From the NCBI RefSeq assembly GCF_900102485.1, contig NZ_FNBX01000002.1, positions 210,295 through 274,294 on the forward strand: a stretch of 64,000 nt of DNA. The letters are read 5' to 3'. This stretch comes from Desulfovibrio legallii (GTDB lineage: Bacteria > Desulfobacterota > Desulfovibrionia > Desulfovibrionales > Desulfovibrionaceae). Made by a program: the position numbers and the translations under genes. Shown one piece after another: positions 17,992-26,340 of the stretch. Within the stretch, counting starts at the first letter, position 1, and each line of letters opens with the position of its first letter. The notes under the pieces are model-generated. The model was not told where the DNA came from, made no database searches, and worked only from the letters and a program-made list of their open reading frames with translations.

Positions 17992-18148
17992 GGAAGGGGA
18001 CTTTTGAGCGCTGCTGTCTTCGCCCGTAACTAGCGCTGCTGTCTTCGCCCGTAACTTCCTTCGTCGTAACGGGCTAAGCTCCTTCGTCGTAACGGGCTAA
18101 GCTCCTTCGTCGTGACGGGCTGAGCTGTACGAAAGGCCCCTTCCCCTA
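17985..18148. repeat. Composite hairpin-arm tandem repeat, site 2 (2 A units + 3 B units)
   Basis: Two 25-bp A units (18007-18056) are followed by three 23-bp B units (18057-18125); the third B has GTGACGGGCTGAGC. The A and B cores are inverted complements, so A-B pairs can form hairpins. Outer arms GGGGTAGGGAAGGGGACTTT (from 17985) and GAAAGGCCCCTTCCCCTACG pair with each other. It again lies between convergent genes (kinase and nrdJ). The left arm begins inside the last codons of the kinase gene. A CTTCAAAAACTTTT module follows at ~18159-18173, and CGCAGACGC/GCGTCTGCG arms lie at ~18178 and ~18236. Confidence 0.9.
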
Positions 18149-18244
18149 CGCCCCCCATCCTTCAAAAACTTTTCTCTGCGCAGACGCCGCCCCGTGCGGC
18201 TGCACGAGGCGGATTCTGTTCTCCGCCAGGGAAGGTGCGTCTGC

Positions 18245-18276
18245 GTTAGGGCATTTCAAAATTGAAGAGCCCTAAC
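18245..18276 (-). terminator. Hairpin overlapping the nrdJ stop codon
   Basis: GTTAGGGC (18245-18252) pairs with GCCCTAAC (18269-18276). The loop contains TTTCAA and TTGAA, echoing the GGCATTTCAA hairpin of the dispersed repeat. The nrdJ TAG lies inside the stem. No T-run, so termination is uncertain. Confidence 0.4.
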
Positions 18277-20593
18277 TGCAGCGGGAAAAACCGCACCCCG
18301 GGCAGGTCAGGCAGCCTTCCTGAAAAAGCAGGGTTTCGCCGCATTCCGGGCAGATTTGCCCCTGAATATCGCTGACCATGCCCACATGTTCGCCGTGGAG
18401 GTAGTGGTTTTCCAGGGCCCAGGCGATGGCGTCCGGAATGGAGAGCAGCAGCCCCTTGTGGCGGAACACGGGGTGTTCGCCGCCAATGCCCTTGAGCTGG
18501 GCCACCACGTCGCGCACGTTGACGCCGGAGCGCAGGGCCAGGGAGACCAGCCGCCCGATGGCTTCGGCCTTGGCGGTGATGGAGTGCCCGGACTTGCCGA
18601 TGGTGGCAAAAACCTCAAAGGGGCTGCCTTCCACCTCATTGACGGTAAGGTACATGGTGCCGAGGCCGGTGGGCACCTTCTGTGTGAAGCCCCAGAGGAT
18701 TTCCGGCCTGCGGCGCACGCCCGCGCTGAGCGGCGGGGCGGCTTGCTCCTGCGGCAGATCGTGCGGCTCTGCTGCGGGCGCGGTCTGACCGGCGGCCTGG
18801 GCCTGGCCGTGCGCCTGGTCCATGGCCTTCTGCCCTTCGCCGGTGGCCAGCACCTGCACGCTTTTGCAGCCGTCGCGGTAGACGGTGACGCCTTTGCAGC
18901 CTTCTTTGTAGGCCAGCCAGTAGATGTCAAAAATGTCTTTTTCCGTGGCCTCGTGGGACAGATTCACGGTTTTGGAAACGGCATTGTCCGTATGGCGCTG
19001 GAAGGCGGCCTGCATGCGCAGGTGCCAGACCGGGGCCATATCCATGGCCGTGACAAAAACGCGGCGCAGGTCGTCGGGCAGGAAGTCCATATCCTCCACA
19101 GAGCCCTTGGCGGCCACGGCTTCCATGATTTCCGGGCTGCACATGCCGGCCTGGGCCAGGGCGGCCTCAAAGTAGGGGTTCACCTCCAGCAGGCGCTCGC
19201 CGTCCAGGATGTTGCGGGTGAAGCAGAGGGCAAAGAGGGGCTCCACGCCGGAGGAGCAGCCCGCAATGATGGAAAGGGTGCCCGTGGGCGCAATGGTGGT
19301 GACTGTGGCGTTGCGGTAGGGGCCTTCCTTTCTGGCGGCGTAGACCGAGCTGCCGTAGGCCGGGAAGGGGCCGCGCTCCTCGGCCAGTTGGGCCGAAGCC
19401 TTGTGCCCTTCCTCCTGAATGAAGGCCATGATGCGCTCGCCCAGGGCCAGGCCCTCAGGAGAGTTGTAGGCCACGTTGAGCTGGAAGAGCAGGTCGGCAA
19501 AGCCCATGACGCCCAGGCCGATCTTGCGGTTTTTGCGCACGGTTTCGGTGATGATTTCCAGGGGAAAGCGCGAGGCGTCGATGACGTTGTCCAGAAAGCG
19601 CACGGCCAAATGGACCACGCGGGCGAGCTCGGCCCAGTCCACGCCCTGCGCGGCCGGGTCCGCGTCGTTTTCGTGCCCAGGCGCAAAGAAGCGGGCCAGG
19701 TTAACGGAGCCCAGGTTGCAGGCCTCAAAGGGCAGCAGGGGCTGTTCGCCGCAGGGGTTGGTGGATTCGATCTCGCCCTGGTCCGGGGTGGGGTTGTCGC
19801 GGTTAATGCGATCCAGAAAAACAATGCCCGGGTCACCGGACTGCCAGGCTTTTTTGACCAGCAGGTCAAAGACCTCGCGGGCGCGCAGGCGGCGGGCCAC
19901 CTCGCCGGTGTGGGGGTCGCGCAGGTCGTAGGGCGCGTCCTTTTCCACGGCCTGCATAAAGGCTTCCGTCAGGCCCACGGAAAGGTTGAAGTTGTTGAAT
20001 TCCCCTTCTTTTTCCTTGGCGCGGATGAACTGGACGATGTCCGGATGGTCCACGCGCAGGATGCCCATATTGGCCCCGCGCCTGGTGCCGCCCTGTTTGA
20101 TCTGCTCCGTGGCCGTATTGAAGATGCGCAAAAAGGAAACCGGGCCCGAAGCCACGCCGCCCGTGGAGCCCACCCGGCTGTCGCGCGGGCGCAGGCGGGA
20201 GAAGGAAAAGCCCGTGCCGCCGCCGGATTTGTGGATCATGGCGGCGTATTTGACGGCATCAAAAATTTCCTCAATGGAATCGCCCACAGGCAGCACGAAG
20301 CAGGCCGAAAGCTGGCCCAGATCCGTGCCCGCGTTCATCAGGGTGGGGGAGTTGGGCAGGAATTTCCAGGAGGTCATCAGGCTGTAAAATTCCCGCGCCA
20401 GGGCCTCAGGGGCGTAGGCGCTCCGGTAGGCGGCCTCTTGCGCGGCAATGGCCGCGGCCACGCGCCAGAAAAGGTCGCGCGGCGTTTCCATCAGGCTGCC
20501 GTCGGGGTGTTTGCGCTGGTAGCGTTTTTGCAGCACCACGGCGGTATTGCGGGAAAGTTCCGGTTCGGGCAGGTCGGTAGGCAAAGGCAGCAT
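18272..20593 (-). CDS. nrdJ: Adenosylcobalamin-dependent ribonucleoside-diphosphate reductase (class II)
   Basis: Makes deoxyribonucleotides using B12 as radical source, so it works with or without oxygen. 773 aa. Signatures: PNSPTLMNAG, SACFVLPVGDS, HKSGGGTGFSFSRLRP, the active-site N-x-C-x-E in NPCGEQPLLPFEACNLGS (~285), APTGTLSIIAGCSSG, and a C-terminal zinc-ribbon-like CPECGETL...CPGCGFSRC. The ATG at 20593 follows AAGGACACGC; the frame continues 109 codons upstream but those are promoter DNA. No nrdR or class I/III genes nearby. Confidence 0.96.
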   Translation of the reverse strand: MLPLPTDLPEPELSRNTAVVLQKRYQRKHPDGSLMETPRDLFWRVAAAIAAQEAAYRSAYAPEALAREFYSLMTSWKFLPNSPTLMNAGTDLGQLSACFVLPVGDSIEEIFDAVKYAAMIHKSGGGTGFSFSRLRPRDSRVGSTGGVASGPVSFLRIFNTATEQIKQGGTRRGANMGILRVDHPDIVQFIRAKEKEGEFNNFNLSVGLTEAFMQAVEKDAPYDLRDPHTGEVARRLRAREVFDLLVKKAWQSGDPGIVFLDRINRDNPTPDQGEIESTNPCGEQPLLPFEACNLGSVNLARFFAPGHENDADPAAQGVDWAELARVVHLAVRFLDNVIDASRFPLEIITETVRKNRKIGLGVMGFADLLFQLNVAYNSPEGLALGERIMAFIQEEGHKASAQLAEERGPFPAYGSSVYAARKEGPYRNATVTTIAPTGTLSIIAGCSSGVEPLFALCFTRNILDGERLLEVNPYFEAALAQAGMCSPEIMEAVAAKGSVEDMDFLPDDLRRVFVTAMDMAPVWHLRMQAAFQRHTDNAVSKTVNLSHEATEKDIFDIYWLAYKEGCKGVTVYRDGCKSVQVLATGEGQKAMDQAHGQAQAAGQTAPAAEPHDLPQEQAAPPLSAGVRRRPEILWGFTQKVPTGLGTMYLTVNEVEGSPFEVFATIGKSGHSITAKAEAIGRLVSLALRSGVNVRDVVAQLKGIGGEHPVFRHKGLLLSIPDAIAWALENHYLHGEHVGMVSDIQGQICPECGETLLFQEGCLTCPGCGFSRCS

Positions 20594-20688
20594 GCGTGTC
20601 CTTCTTGGATATATGCCGGTTGGCGGCTGGGTATAAGAGCGCGCGGCGCGTGGCCGCGTGATTTTTGTGCCGGAAGACGGGCGTTGTT

Positions 20689-20722
20689 CCTTGGCGCGGG
20701 GGCCGCGCCAAGGCGCAGTATA
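20689..20722 (-). promoter_or_regulatory. nrdJ promoter region: TATACT -10 followed by a perfect 11-bp hairpin
   Basis: On the minus strand TATACT (20717-20722) is followed within four bases by CCTTGGCGCGG-CCC-CCGCGCCAAGG (20689-20713), a perfect stem that would overlap the transcription start and the 5' end of the mRNA. It may be an operator or a 5' stabilising stem. No good -35 was found, and no cobalamin-riboswitch-like sequence was recognised between here and the ATG. Confidence 0.4.
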
Positions 20723-20781
20723 CACGGATGCGGACCGAAGAAAAGGCCTGTAAAGCCGCTTGCCTTCGTTAACAAACTGAA

Positions 20782-20806
20782 ATCGTTCCTGTTTAAAATG
20801 AACGAT
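20782..20806. promoter_or_regulatory. Dyad ATCGTTC-N11-GAACGAT upstream of nrdJ
   Basis: Perfect 7-bp arms separated by an AT-rich 11-bp spacer, about 60 bp upstream of the predicted nrdJ -10. It does not match the NrdR box. Possible regulator site. Confidence 0.35.
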
Positions 20807-20845
20807 AAAACCGCGCGGGCGAGGAGGCCCGGCGGCGCAAACGGG

Positions 20846-20884
20846 AAAAGGCCGGCAACCGCTGCGGGGCGGTTCCGGCCTTTT
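20846..20884 (-). terminator. Terminator of the butanediol dehydrogenase gene (bidirectional form)
   Basis: AAAAGGCCGG-C-AACCGC / GGCGGTT-CCGGCCTTTT: a long, nearly perfect stem with A-run and T-run at both ends, 48 bases after the dehydrogenase stop. Confidence 0.85.
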
Positions 20885-20931
20885 GAGGGTCGGCGCGGCG
20901 CGTCGGGTCACGCCGCGCACGGACGCAATGC

Positions 20932-22002
20932 TTACGGACGCACCAGAATTTTGATGTTTTCGTCCTTGTTGTTGATGAGTTCCATAAATCCTTTTTCCAT
21001 GATGTCTTTCAGCTCGATCTTGCCGGTAATGAGGTTCTCGGCCCGGATGGCCCCCTTGGCCATGAGCGCGGCCAGGCCTTTGAAGTCCTCTATGGTGTAG
21101 GCCAGCGTGCCCTGGATTTTTTTGTCCGTGCCGCTGAGGCTGAAGAAGTTGAAAGCGCTGGGCTCCTCAAAAATGCCCACAATAACGGCCGTGCCCGTAT
21201 TGCGCAGCACGTCCACAGCCAGGGGGCCGGTGAATTTGTTACCAATGCACTCAAAGGAGACGTCCGCGCCGCAGCCGCCCGTGAGCTCGCGCACCTTGGC
21301 CACGGGGTCGCACTCCTTGGGGTTGATGACAATGTCGGCCCCGCACTCCTTGGCCTTGGCGATGCGCGCGCGGGACATTTCCAGCACAATGATCCGCCCT
21401 GCGCCCGCGGCCTTGGCGGCCATAATGGTGCCCAGGCCGATGGTGCCCGCGCCCAGCACCACCACGTTGAGCCCCAGGATGCTGCCGGCCATGCGCACGG
21501 CCTTGAAGCCCGTGGCCAGGGGTTCCATAACGGCCCCGGCCTCGGCCGAAACCCCTTCCGGCAGTTTGAAGCAGAGACCCGCCGGCACGTTGACCAGTCG
21601 GGCAAAAGCGCCGTCGTTGGCCAGGCCGGTAAAGGCCAGTTTTTCACACACGTTGTAGCGGCCTTCCCGGCAGGGCTGGCACTCCCCGCAGTGCTGGCAG
21701 GCGTCCGGGGCCACCCTGTCGCCCACTGCAAGGCCGGTGACGCCTTCGCCCAGGGCCGCCACCGTGCCGCTGAATTCGTGCCCCAGAATGACGCTGCCCT
21801 GTTTGCCCGTAAGCGGGTGGGGCTGCTCCGCGGGGATAAAGATGGGCCCGGCCAGGTATTCGTGCAGATCCGATCCGCAGATGCCGCACCATTCCACCTT
21901 AATCTGCACCCAGCCGGGCGGCGGGGGCGAGGGAACGGGCACCGTTTCCACGCGAATGTCCTTTTTGCCGTGCCACACTGCTGCCTGCATGCTTGCCGTC
22001 AT
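20932..22002 (-). CDS. bdhA: Zinc-dependent 2,3-butanediol dehydrogenase ((R,R)-type)
   Basis: Medium-chain zinc alcohol dehydrogenase, 356 aa, most like (R,R)-2,3-butanediol dehydrogenase, which interconverts butanediol and acetoin with NAD. Visible: CGICGSDLHEYLAGP (catalytic zinc Cys), GHEFSGTVAALGEGV, a structural-zinc cluster C-x2-C-x2-C-x7-C (CQHCGECQPCREGRYNVC), FTGLANDGAFA, and the Rossmann GAGTIGLGTIMAAKAAGA. The ATG at 22002 follows AAAGGAGTCGCTCT; an ATG four codons later is an alternative. A sigma-54 promoter precedes it and the AcoR gene lies next door, so it supplies acetoin to the adjacent operon. Confidence 0.88.
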   Translation of the reverse strand: MTASMQAAVWHGKKDIRVETVPVPSPPPPGWVQIKVEWCGICGSDLHEYLAGPIFIPAEQPHPLTGKQGSVILGHEFSGTVAALGEGVTGLAVGDRVAPDACQHCGECQPCREGRYNVCEKLAFTGLANDGAFARLVNVPAGLCFKLPEGVSAEAGAVMEPLATGFKAVRMAGSILGLNVVVLGAGTIGLGTIMAAKAAGAGRIIVLEMSRARIAKAKECGADIVINPKECDPVAKVRELTGGCGADVSFECIGNKFTGPLAVDVLRNTGTAVIVGIFEEPSAFNFFSLSGTDKKIQGTLAYTIEDFKGLAALMAKGAIRAENLITGKIELKDIMEKGFMELINNKDENIKILVRP

Positions 22003-22048
22003 AGAGCGACTCCTTTGGTTTGGGGTGAACAGGAACCGCTCTTTGATT

Positions 22049-22064
22049 TGCACAGGCTGTGCCG
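22049..22064 (-). promoter_or_regulatory. Sigma-54 (-24/-12) promoter of bdhA
   Basis: Minus strand CGGCACAGCCTGTGCA: GG and GC are exactly ten bases apart, as required for sigma-54, 47 bases before the ATG. The -12 box is GTGCA rather than the preferred TTGCA. Confidence 0.6.
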
Positions 22065-22172
22065 CCCTAAGGGGGCGGCGGCCCGGTTGTGCGTCCGCTC
22101 ACCCGCGAGGGCGCGGCCGGACTGGTTCGTGATTTTTTATACATGATGACTTTGATACCACATGGGAAAATA

Positions 22173-22191
22173 GTGTTCATAATGGGAACAG
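22173..22191. promoter_or_regulatory. Putative AcoR upstream activating site (bdhA)
   Basis: GTGTTC-ATAATGG-GAACAG, containing TGTTC-N7-GAACA, ~130 bp upstream of the bdhA -12 box. The same dyad with the same spacing lies upstream of the acetoin operon (24946-24964). Confidence 0.55.
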
Positions 22192-22317
22192 TCTGGGGCG
22201 AGCTCTGCGCTGTGATGGAACAGCGCCGCCGCAGGGCAGGCCGTGCCGGACCGGGAAAAGGGCAGCGCCCTGCGCCGACCGTTTGCCGCGTTTCGGCCCA
22301 AAAACTGCCGTTCTGGA

Positions 22318-22446
22318 GCAGGTTACCTTGAGCATCGGCATGTTCAAAGTTTACGGCATGCTCGTTTCGGCGTTCACCAGCGCGAATGCATTCTGCTGGC
22401 GGCTCTGTACGGCTGGCGTCTGCTCGCGCGCCGCCAGGGCGTTTCA
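22318..22446 (+). repeat. Dispersed intergenic repeat, copy 2 of 3
   Basis: Shares GCAGGTTACCTTGAG, GGCATGCTCGTTTCGGCGTT and CCGCCAGGGC with 598-738 (reverse strand) and 50518-50640. Its GGCATTTCAA hairpin has decayed (GGCGTTTCACTG). It lies in the 565-bp gap between the bdhA promoter and the acoR stop. The rest of that gap is GC-rich without recognisable genes. Confidence 0.7.
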
Positions 22447-22629
22447 CTGCTGCACTGCCCCACTGCTCCGGGGCTGCAGGCCGCGCCGGATTCCGGCCCT
22501 GGGCGCGGCTTTTTGCGGCTGCAGCCCTTGTCGCTGGAGAACATAGCAGAGTTTTATACCATTGCATAGATCTCGCCGCCGGTCAGGATTGTACGGCCCG
22601 GCGGCTGCCATGGGGCGGGGCAGCGGGCC

Positions 22630-24735
22630 TCAGACCTCCAGGCCCAGGCGGCGCAGTTTGGCGTACAGGGTGTTGCGGCCTATGCCCAGGGCCTTGGCGG
22701 TCTGGAGCATGTTGCCTTTGTGGTGGGCCAGGGCGGCGCGAATGGCGCGGGCTTCCAGGTTGCCCAGGTTGAAGTCCGCCCCCTGGCCGTCCGCCGCGGC
22801 CCGTTGCGGGGCCAGGGGCGGCAGGGTCGGCAGGCCTTGCGGGTCCGGTGCGTCCGGCGGCAGGGCGGCGCAGCCGCCGCGCAGGTGGACGGGCAGGTGT
22901 TCCGGCAGAATACAGGCCCCGTGGGCCATATTGACGGCAAATTCCATGCTGTGCACCAGCTGGCGCACGTTGCCCGGCCAGTCGTAGTCCTCCAGCAGGC
23001 GCAGGGCCTGCACCGAGAGCCCGCCGAAGGGCAGGCCGTAGTCCCGGCAGAGGCGGCGGCAGTGCTGCTCCGCAATGAGCCCGATGTCTTCCCGGCGTTG
23101 GCGCAGGGGGGGGATTTCCAGGGCCAGCACATGGATGCGGTAGAACAGGTCTTCGCGAAAAGTGCCGGCGGCCAGGAGCTGGTCCAGGTCGCGGTTGGTG
23201 GCGGTGATGAGGCGAAAGTCCACCCGGAGGCTTTCCTTGCCGCCCACCCTGGTGACGCAGCGCTCCTCCAGGGGGCGGAGCAGGTTGACCTGCATTTCCA
23301 GGGGCATTTCGGAAATTTCGTCCAGAAAGAGCGTGCCCTTGTTGGCCTGCTCAAACTTGCCGGGGCGGCCTTTTTCCACCGCGCCGGTGAAGGCCCCGCG
23401 TTCATAGCCGAAAAGCTCGCTCTGGATCAGGTCGCGCGGCAGCGCGCCGCAGTTGATGGCCACAAAGGGGCCTGCCGCGCGGGCGCTGGCCGCGTGGATG
23501 GCCCGGGCAAAAAGCTCCTTGCCTGTGCCGGTTTCGCCGTGCAGCAGGATGGCGGCCGGGCCCTGGGCCATGTGCCGGGCCTGCTCCACCACCCTGGCCA
23601 TGACGGCGCTGCGGTAGAGGATGCCGCCGAAGGGGCCTTTTTCCTCCCGGCGGCCGGGCAAAGCGCGCTGCGGCGGGGCCGTGCGCGCGGGGGCGTCGGT
23701 CTGCAGGGTGATGAGGGTGTAGCGGTTTTCTTCCGCGCCGGTGCTGAACGGTATGGCCTGGGCGTGCAGGTCGGGGCGCACGCGGCAGCGCAGGGGGCGG
23801 CTTTCGGCGCAGCCCGCGCGCTCCCGTTCGCGCAGGGAGAGGTTGTAGTCAAAGAAGGTTTCCGCCGGACAGCCGCGCACTGTTCCGTTTTGGCGCAGCA
23901 GGCGTTCGGCCAGGTCATTGGCGTAGGTCACCGCGCCGTGCGCGTCCACCATGACCACGCCCACAGGCATGGTGCTGAACAGGGTGTTGAGCAGGGCGCG
24001 GGATTTGTTCTCCATCGTGGCCAGAGAGGCGTTGAGCAGCAGGCGCTCGATCTCGCGGGCGGCGCTCACGGCTATCCAGAGCGCCTGGCTGTGGTCGGCC
24101 GTGGCCGGGCCGGAAATGTCGAAACAGCCCCAAAGGTGCCCGAAGGGCGTGAAGATGGGCGCGGCGGAACAACCCCAGGCCTGGTGACTGCTGCAAAAAT
24201 GTTCCTTGCCCATGACCTGGGCGGGAATGCCGTCCCCCAGGGCCAGGCTGATGGCGTTGGTGCCCACGCTCTGCTCCGACCACACCGCCCCAGGCCCGAA
24301 GTAGAGCTTGTCCGCCTGGAGCAGCACTTCCTTGCTGCCGCAGGTGCGCAGGATGCGGCCGTGGGATTCGGCCACGGTGATCAGCAGGCCCTTGTGGCGC
24401 ACCTGCTCGTAGGCCCGGCGTTCCACATGGGCGGCCAGCTCGGCGTATACGGCGGCCTGCGGCTCGATCTGACTTGCCGGGGCAAATTCCGCGCAGTGGG
24501 GCATGAGCGGGTCCACGCCCAGTGCGCGGCAGCGTCGCCAGGAATCGGCAATGGGCCGGGGCAGATCGAGGTCTGTGATTTTGCCGCTGCGGATAAAGGC
24601 TTCCCACGCGGCGCGGCGGCCCGCCCCGCCCTGGCTGCTGGCCCAGAGCAGCGGGCCCGGCTTCTGCCCCGGCGCTTCTTCGGAAACTTCGTGGCGCATT
24701 TCGAACACGTCGCCGTTGCGCTGCAGTACATACAT
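22630..24735 (-). CDS. acoR: Sigma-54-dependent transcriptional activator AcoR
   Basis: Enhancer-binding protein that turns on acetoin catabolism, 701 aa. Order: N-terminal region with RSGKITDLDLPRPIADSWRR typical of AcoR, a GAF-type sensor (~60-210), a PAS domain (~220-330), and the AAA+ sigma-54 interaction domain with Walker A GETGTGKE (~400), GAFTGA (~450) and FLDEI. A Fis-type HTH closes the protein (KGNMLQTAKALGIGRNTLYA). I prefer the ATG at 24735 after GGGAGTTTTTGC; an in-frame ATG at 24795 exists. It is divergent from the E2-led operon and the likely activator of both that operon and bdhA. Confidence 0.93.
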   Translation of the reverse strand: MYVLQRNGDVFEMRHEVSEEAPGQKPGPLLWASSQGGAGRRAAWEAFIRSGKITDLDLPRPIADSWRRCRALGVDPLMPHCAEFAPASQIEPQAAVYAELAAHVERRAYEQVRHKGLLITVAESHGRILRTCGSKEVLLQADKLYFGPGAVWSEQSVGTNAISLALGDGIPAQVMGKEHFCSSHQAWGCSAAPIFTPFGHLWGCFDISGPATADHSQALWIAVSAAREIERLLLNASLATMENKSRALLNTLFSTMPVGVVMVDAHGAVTYANDLAERLLRQNGTVRGCPAETFFDYNLSLRERERAGCAESRPLRCRVRPDLHAQAIPFSTGAEENRYTLITLQTDAPARTAPPQRALPGRREEKGPFGGILYRSAVMARVVEQARHMAQGPAAILLHGETGTGKELFARAIHAASARAAGPFVAINCGALPRDLIQSELFGYERGAFTGAVEKGRPGKFEQANKGTLFLDEISEMPLEMQVNLLRPLEERCVTRVGGKESLRVDFRLITATNRDLDQLLAAGTFREDLFYRIHVLALEIPPLRQRREDIGLIAEQHCRRLCRDYGLPFGGLSVQALRLLEDYDWPGNVRQLVHSMEFAVNMAHGACILPEHLPVHLRGGCAALPPDAPDPQGLPTLPPLAPQRAAADGQGADFNLGNLEARAIRAALAHHKGNMLQTAKALGIGRNTLYAKLRRLGLEV

Positions 24736-24945
24736 GCAAAAACTCCCGCCGGCCGGGCCATCCGGGGGGTGATGGCGGCCCGCTTTGCAAATCATACTAC
24801 CCTAATCCGAACGGGATGGGAAGGGTAGGCCGCAAAACTGTCAGTCGGAAAAAAGCGTGCGTCGGCAAGCGGATACGCATCGCTTCCGAAGGTTTTTTTG
24901 CTTGCGGCGGGCTGCGGTTCAGGGTGGTGTTCGCCCTTGGCGCGG

Positions 24946-24964
24946 GTGTTCCGATCCTGAACAC
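24946..24964. promoter_or_regulatory. Putative AcoR upstream activating site (aco operon)
   Basis: GTGTTC-CGATCCT-GAACAC, perfect 6-bp arms with a 7-bp spacer, ~83 bp upstream of the -12 box of the aco promoter and ~210 bp from the acoR start. Matches the dyad upstream of bdhA. Confidence 0.6.
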
Positions 24965-25024
24965 AAGGGTGGTTCCACACTCCAGCGCAAAAATAAAAAT
25001 TAATAATTTTGCTAAGTTGTAAAC

Positions 25025-25040
25025 TGGTATCAGAGTTGCA
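25025..25040 (+). promoter_or_regulatory. Sigma-54 (-24/-12) promoter of the acetoin operon
   Basis: TGGTATCAGAGTTGCA: GG and GC ten bases apart with a perfect TTGCA -12 box. The predicted start is near 25051, giving a ~37-base leader before the E2 ATG. Confidence 0.8.
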
Positions 25041-25087
25041 TAGGCATCTGGCATCAAAGCGTGCCAACAAGGCAAGGAGGTAAGCGG

Positions 25088-26308
25088 ATGGCCTACGAAG
25101 TGCAAATGCCCAAATGGGGCCTGACCATGAAAACCGGCAAGATTGCGCGCTGGCTGGTGGACGAGGGCGGGGCCGTAAGCGCCGGGCAGCCCCTGCTGGA
25201 AGTGGAGACGGACAAGATCACCAACGTGGTGGAGGCTCCGGCCGGCGGCGTGCTCCTTAAGATTCTTTCTCCCCAGGGCGAAGTGGTGCCGGTGATGCAG
25301 GTCATCGGCGTCATCGGCGAAGCCGGCGAGGCCGTGGCCGCCTCTGCGGGCGCTTCTGCGGATGCCGCCGCGCCTGCCGCCGCTGCCGCTCCCGCTGCAT
25401 CTGGCGGCAAGGCCGCCGCCCCCGCCGCCAAAGCCGCTTCGGGCGAGGTGCGGGCCATGCCCGCTGCCCGGCGTCTGGCCAGGGAACTGGGCGTGGATCT
25501 GGCCGCCGTTGCCGGCACGGGCCGTGACGGCGCCGTGACGGAAAAAGACGTGCGCGCTGCCCACGAGGCGGCCCAGAAGGCCCCCGCCGCCGCGCCTGTG
25601 GCCCCCTGCGAGGCAACGGACGACGAGATCATCCCTATGGAAGGGATGCGCAAGCTCATTGCCGACAACATGCAGGCCAGCCTGCAGAACGCCGCCCAGC
25701 TTACGGTCTTTGTGGAAGCGGACGTGACGGAAATGGTGGCCCTGCGCGAGGCCATGCTGGCCCGCCACAAAAAGGATCCGGACTACCGGCTCTCCTACAA
25801 CGACATCATCTGCTTTGCCGTGTGCCGGGCGCTCAAGCAGCACCCCATCATGAACAGCACCCTGCAGGAGGACGGCATCCACCTGCACAAGCACGTCAAC
25901 CTGGGCGTGGCCGTCTCTCTGGAGACGGGCCTTATCGTGCCCAATGTGAAGAACGCCGACGACTGCGGTCTGGAAGAGCTCAAAAGCCGCGTGCGCGACG
26001 TGGCCAAGCGCGCCCGTCAGGGCGGCCTTTCCATGGATGAAATCCAGGGCGGCAGCTTCACCATCTCTAACGTGAGCATGCTGGGCGTGGACGGCTTCAC
26101 CCCCATCATCAACCCGCCGGAGACGGCCATCCTGGGCGTGGGCCGCGTGGCGGAGAAAGCCGGCGTGGCGGAAGGCGTGGTCTGCCCGCGCAAGATGATG
26201 ACCCTTTCGCTGACCTTCAACCATATGGTGACCGACGGCGGCCCGGCCATGAACTTTTTGCGCACCCTGGCGGACATGCTGGAAAAACCCGTGCGCATGC
26301 TGGGCTGA
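25088..26308 (+). CDS. acoC: Dihydrolipoamide acetyltransferase (E2) of acetoin dehydrogenase, copy 1
   Basis: Moves the acetyl group from E1 to CoA on a swinging lipoyl arm. 406 aa: lipoyl domain with ETDKITN (lipoyl Lys43), an Ala-rich linker (~78-118), one peripheral-subunit-binding domain (AARRLARELGVDLAAVAGTG), and an acyltransferase domain from ~175. The active-site motif reads FNHMVTDGGPA: the His and Asp are kept, but the usual HR is HM. The ATG at 25088 follows AAGGAGGTAAGCGG. First gene of the operon behind the sigma-54 promoter. A second E2 lies 4.8 kb further on. Confidence 0.92.
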   Translation: MAYEVQMPKWGLTMKTGKIARWLVDEGGAVSAGQPLLEVETDKITNVVEAPAGGVLLKILSPQGEVVPVMQVIGVIGEAGEAVAASAGASADAAAPAAAAAPAASGGKAAAPAAKAASGEVRAMPAARRLARELGVDLAAVAGTGRDGAVTEKDVRAAHEAAQKAPAAAPVAPCEATDDEIIPMEGMRKLIADNMQASLQNAAQLTVFVEADVTEMVALREAMLARHKKDPDYRLSYNDIICFAVCRALKQHPIMNSTLQEDGIHLHKHVNLGVAVSLETGLIVPNVKNADDCGLEELKSRVRDVAKRARQGGLSMDEIQGGSFTISNVSMLGVDGFTPIINPPETAILGVGRVAEKAGVAEGVVCPRKMMTLSLTFNHMVTDGGPAMNFLRTLADMLEKPVRMLG

Positions 26309-26340
26309 ACCCCTGGATTTGAAGGAAAAAGGAGAGCGCC

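Noticed and set aside
20594..20931. Cobalamin riboswitch upstream of nrdJ
   Set aside because: No B12-box-like sequence recognised in the leader; only the start-site hairpin and a dyad are seen.
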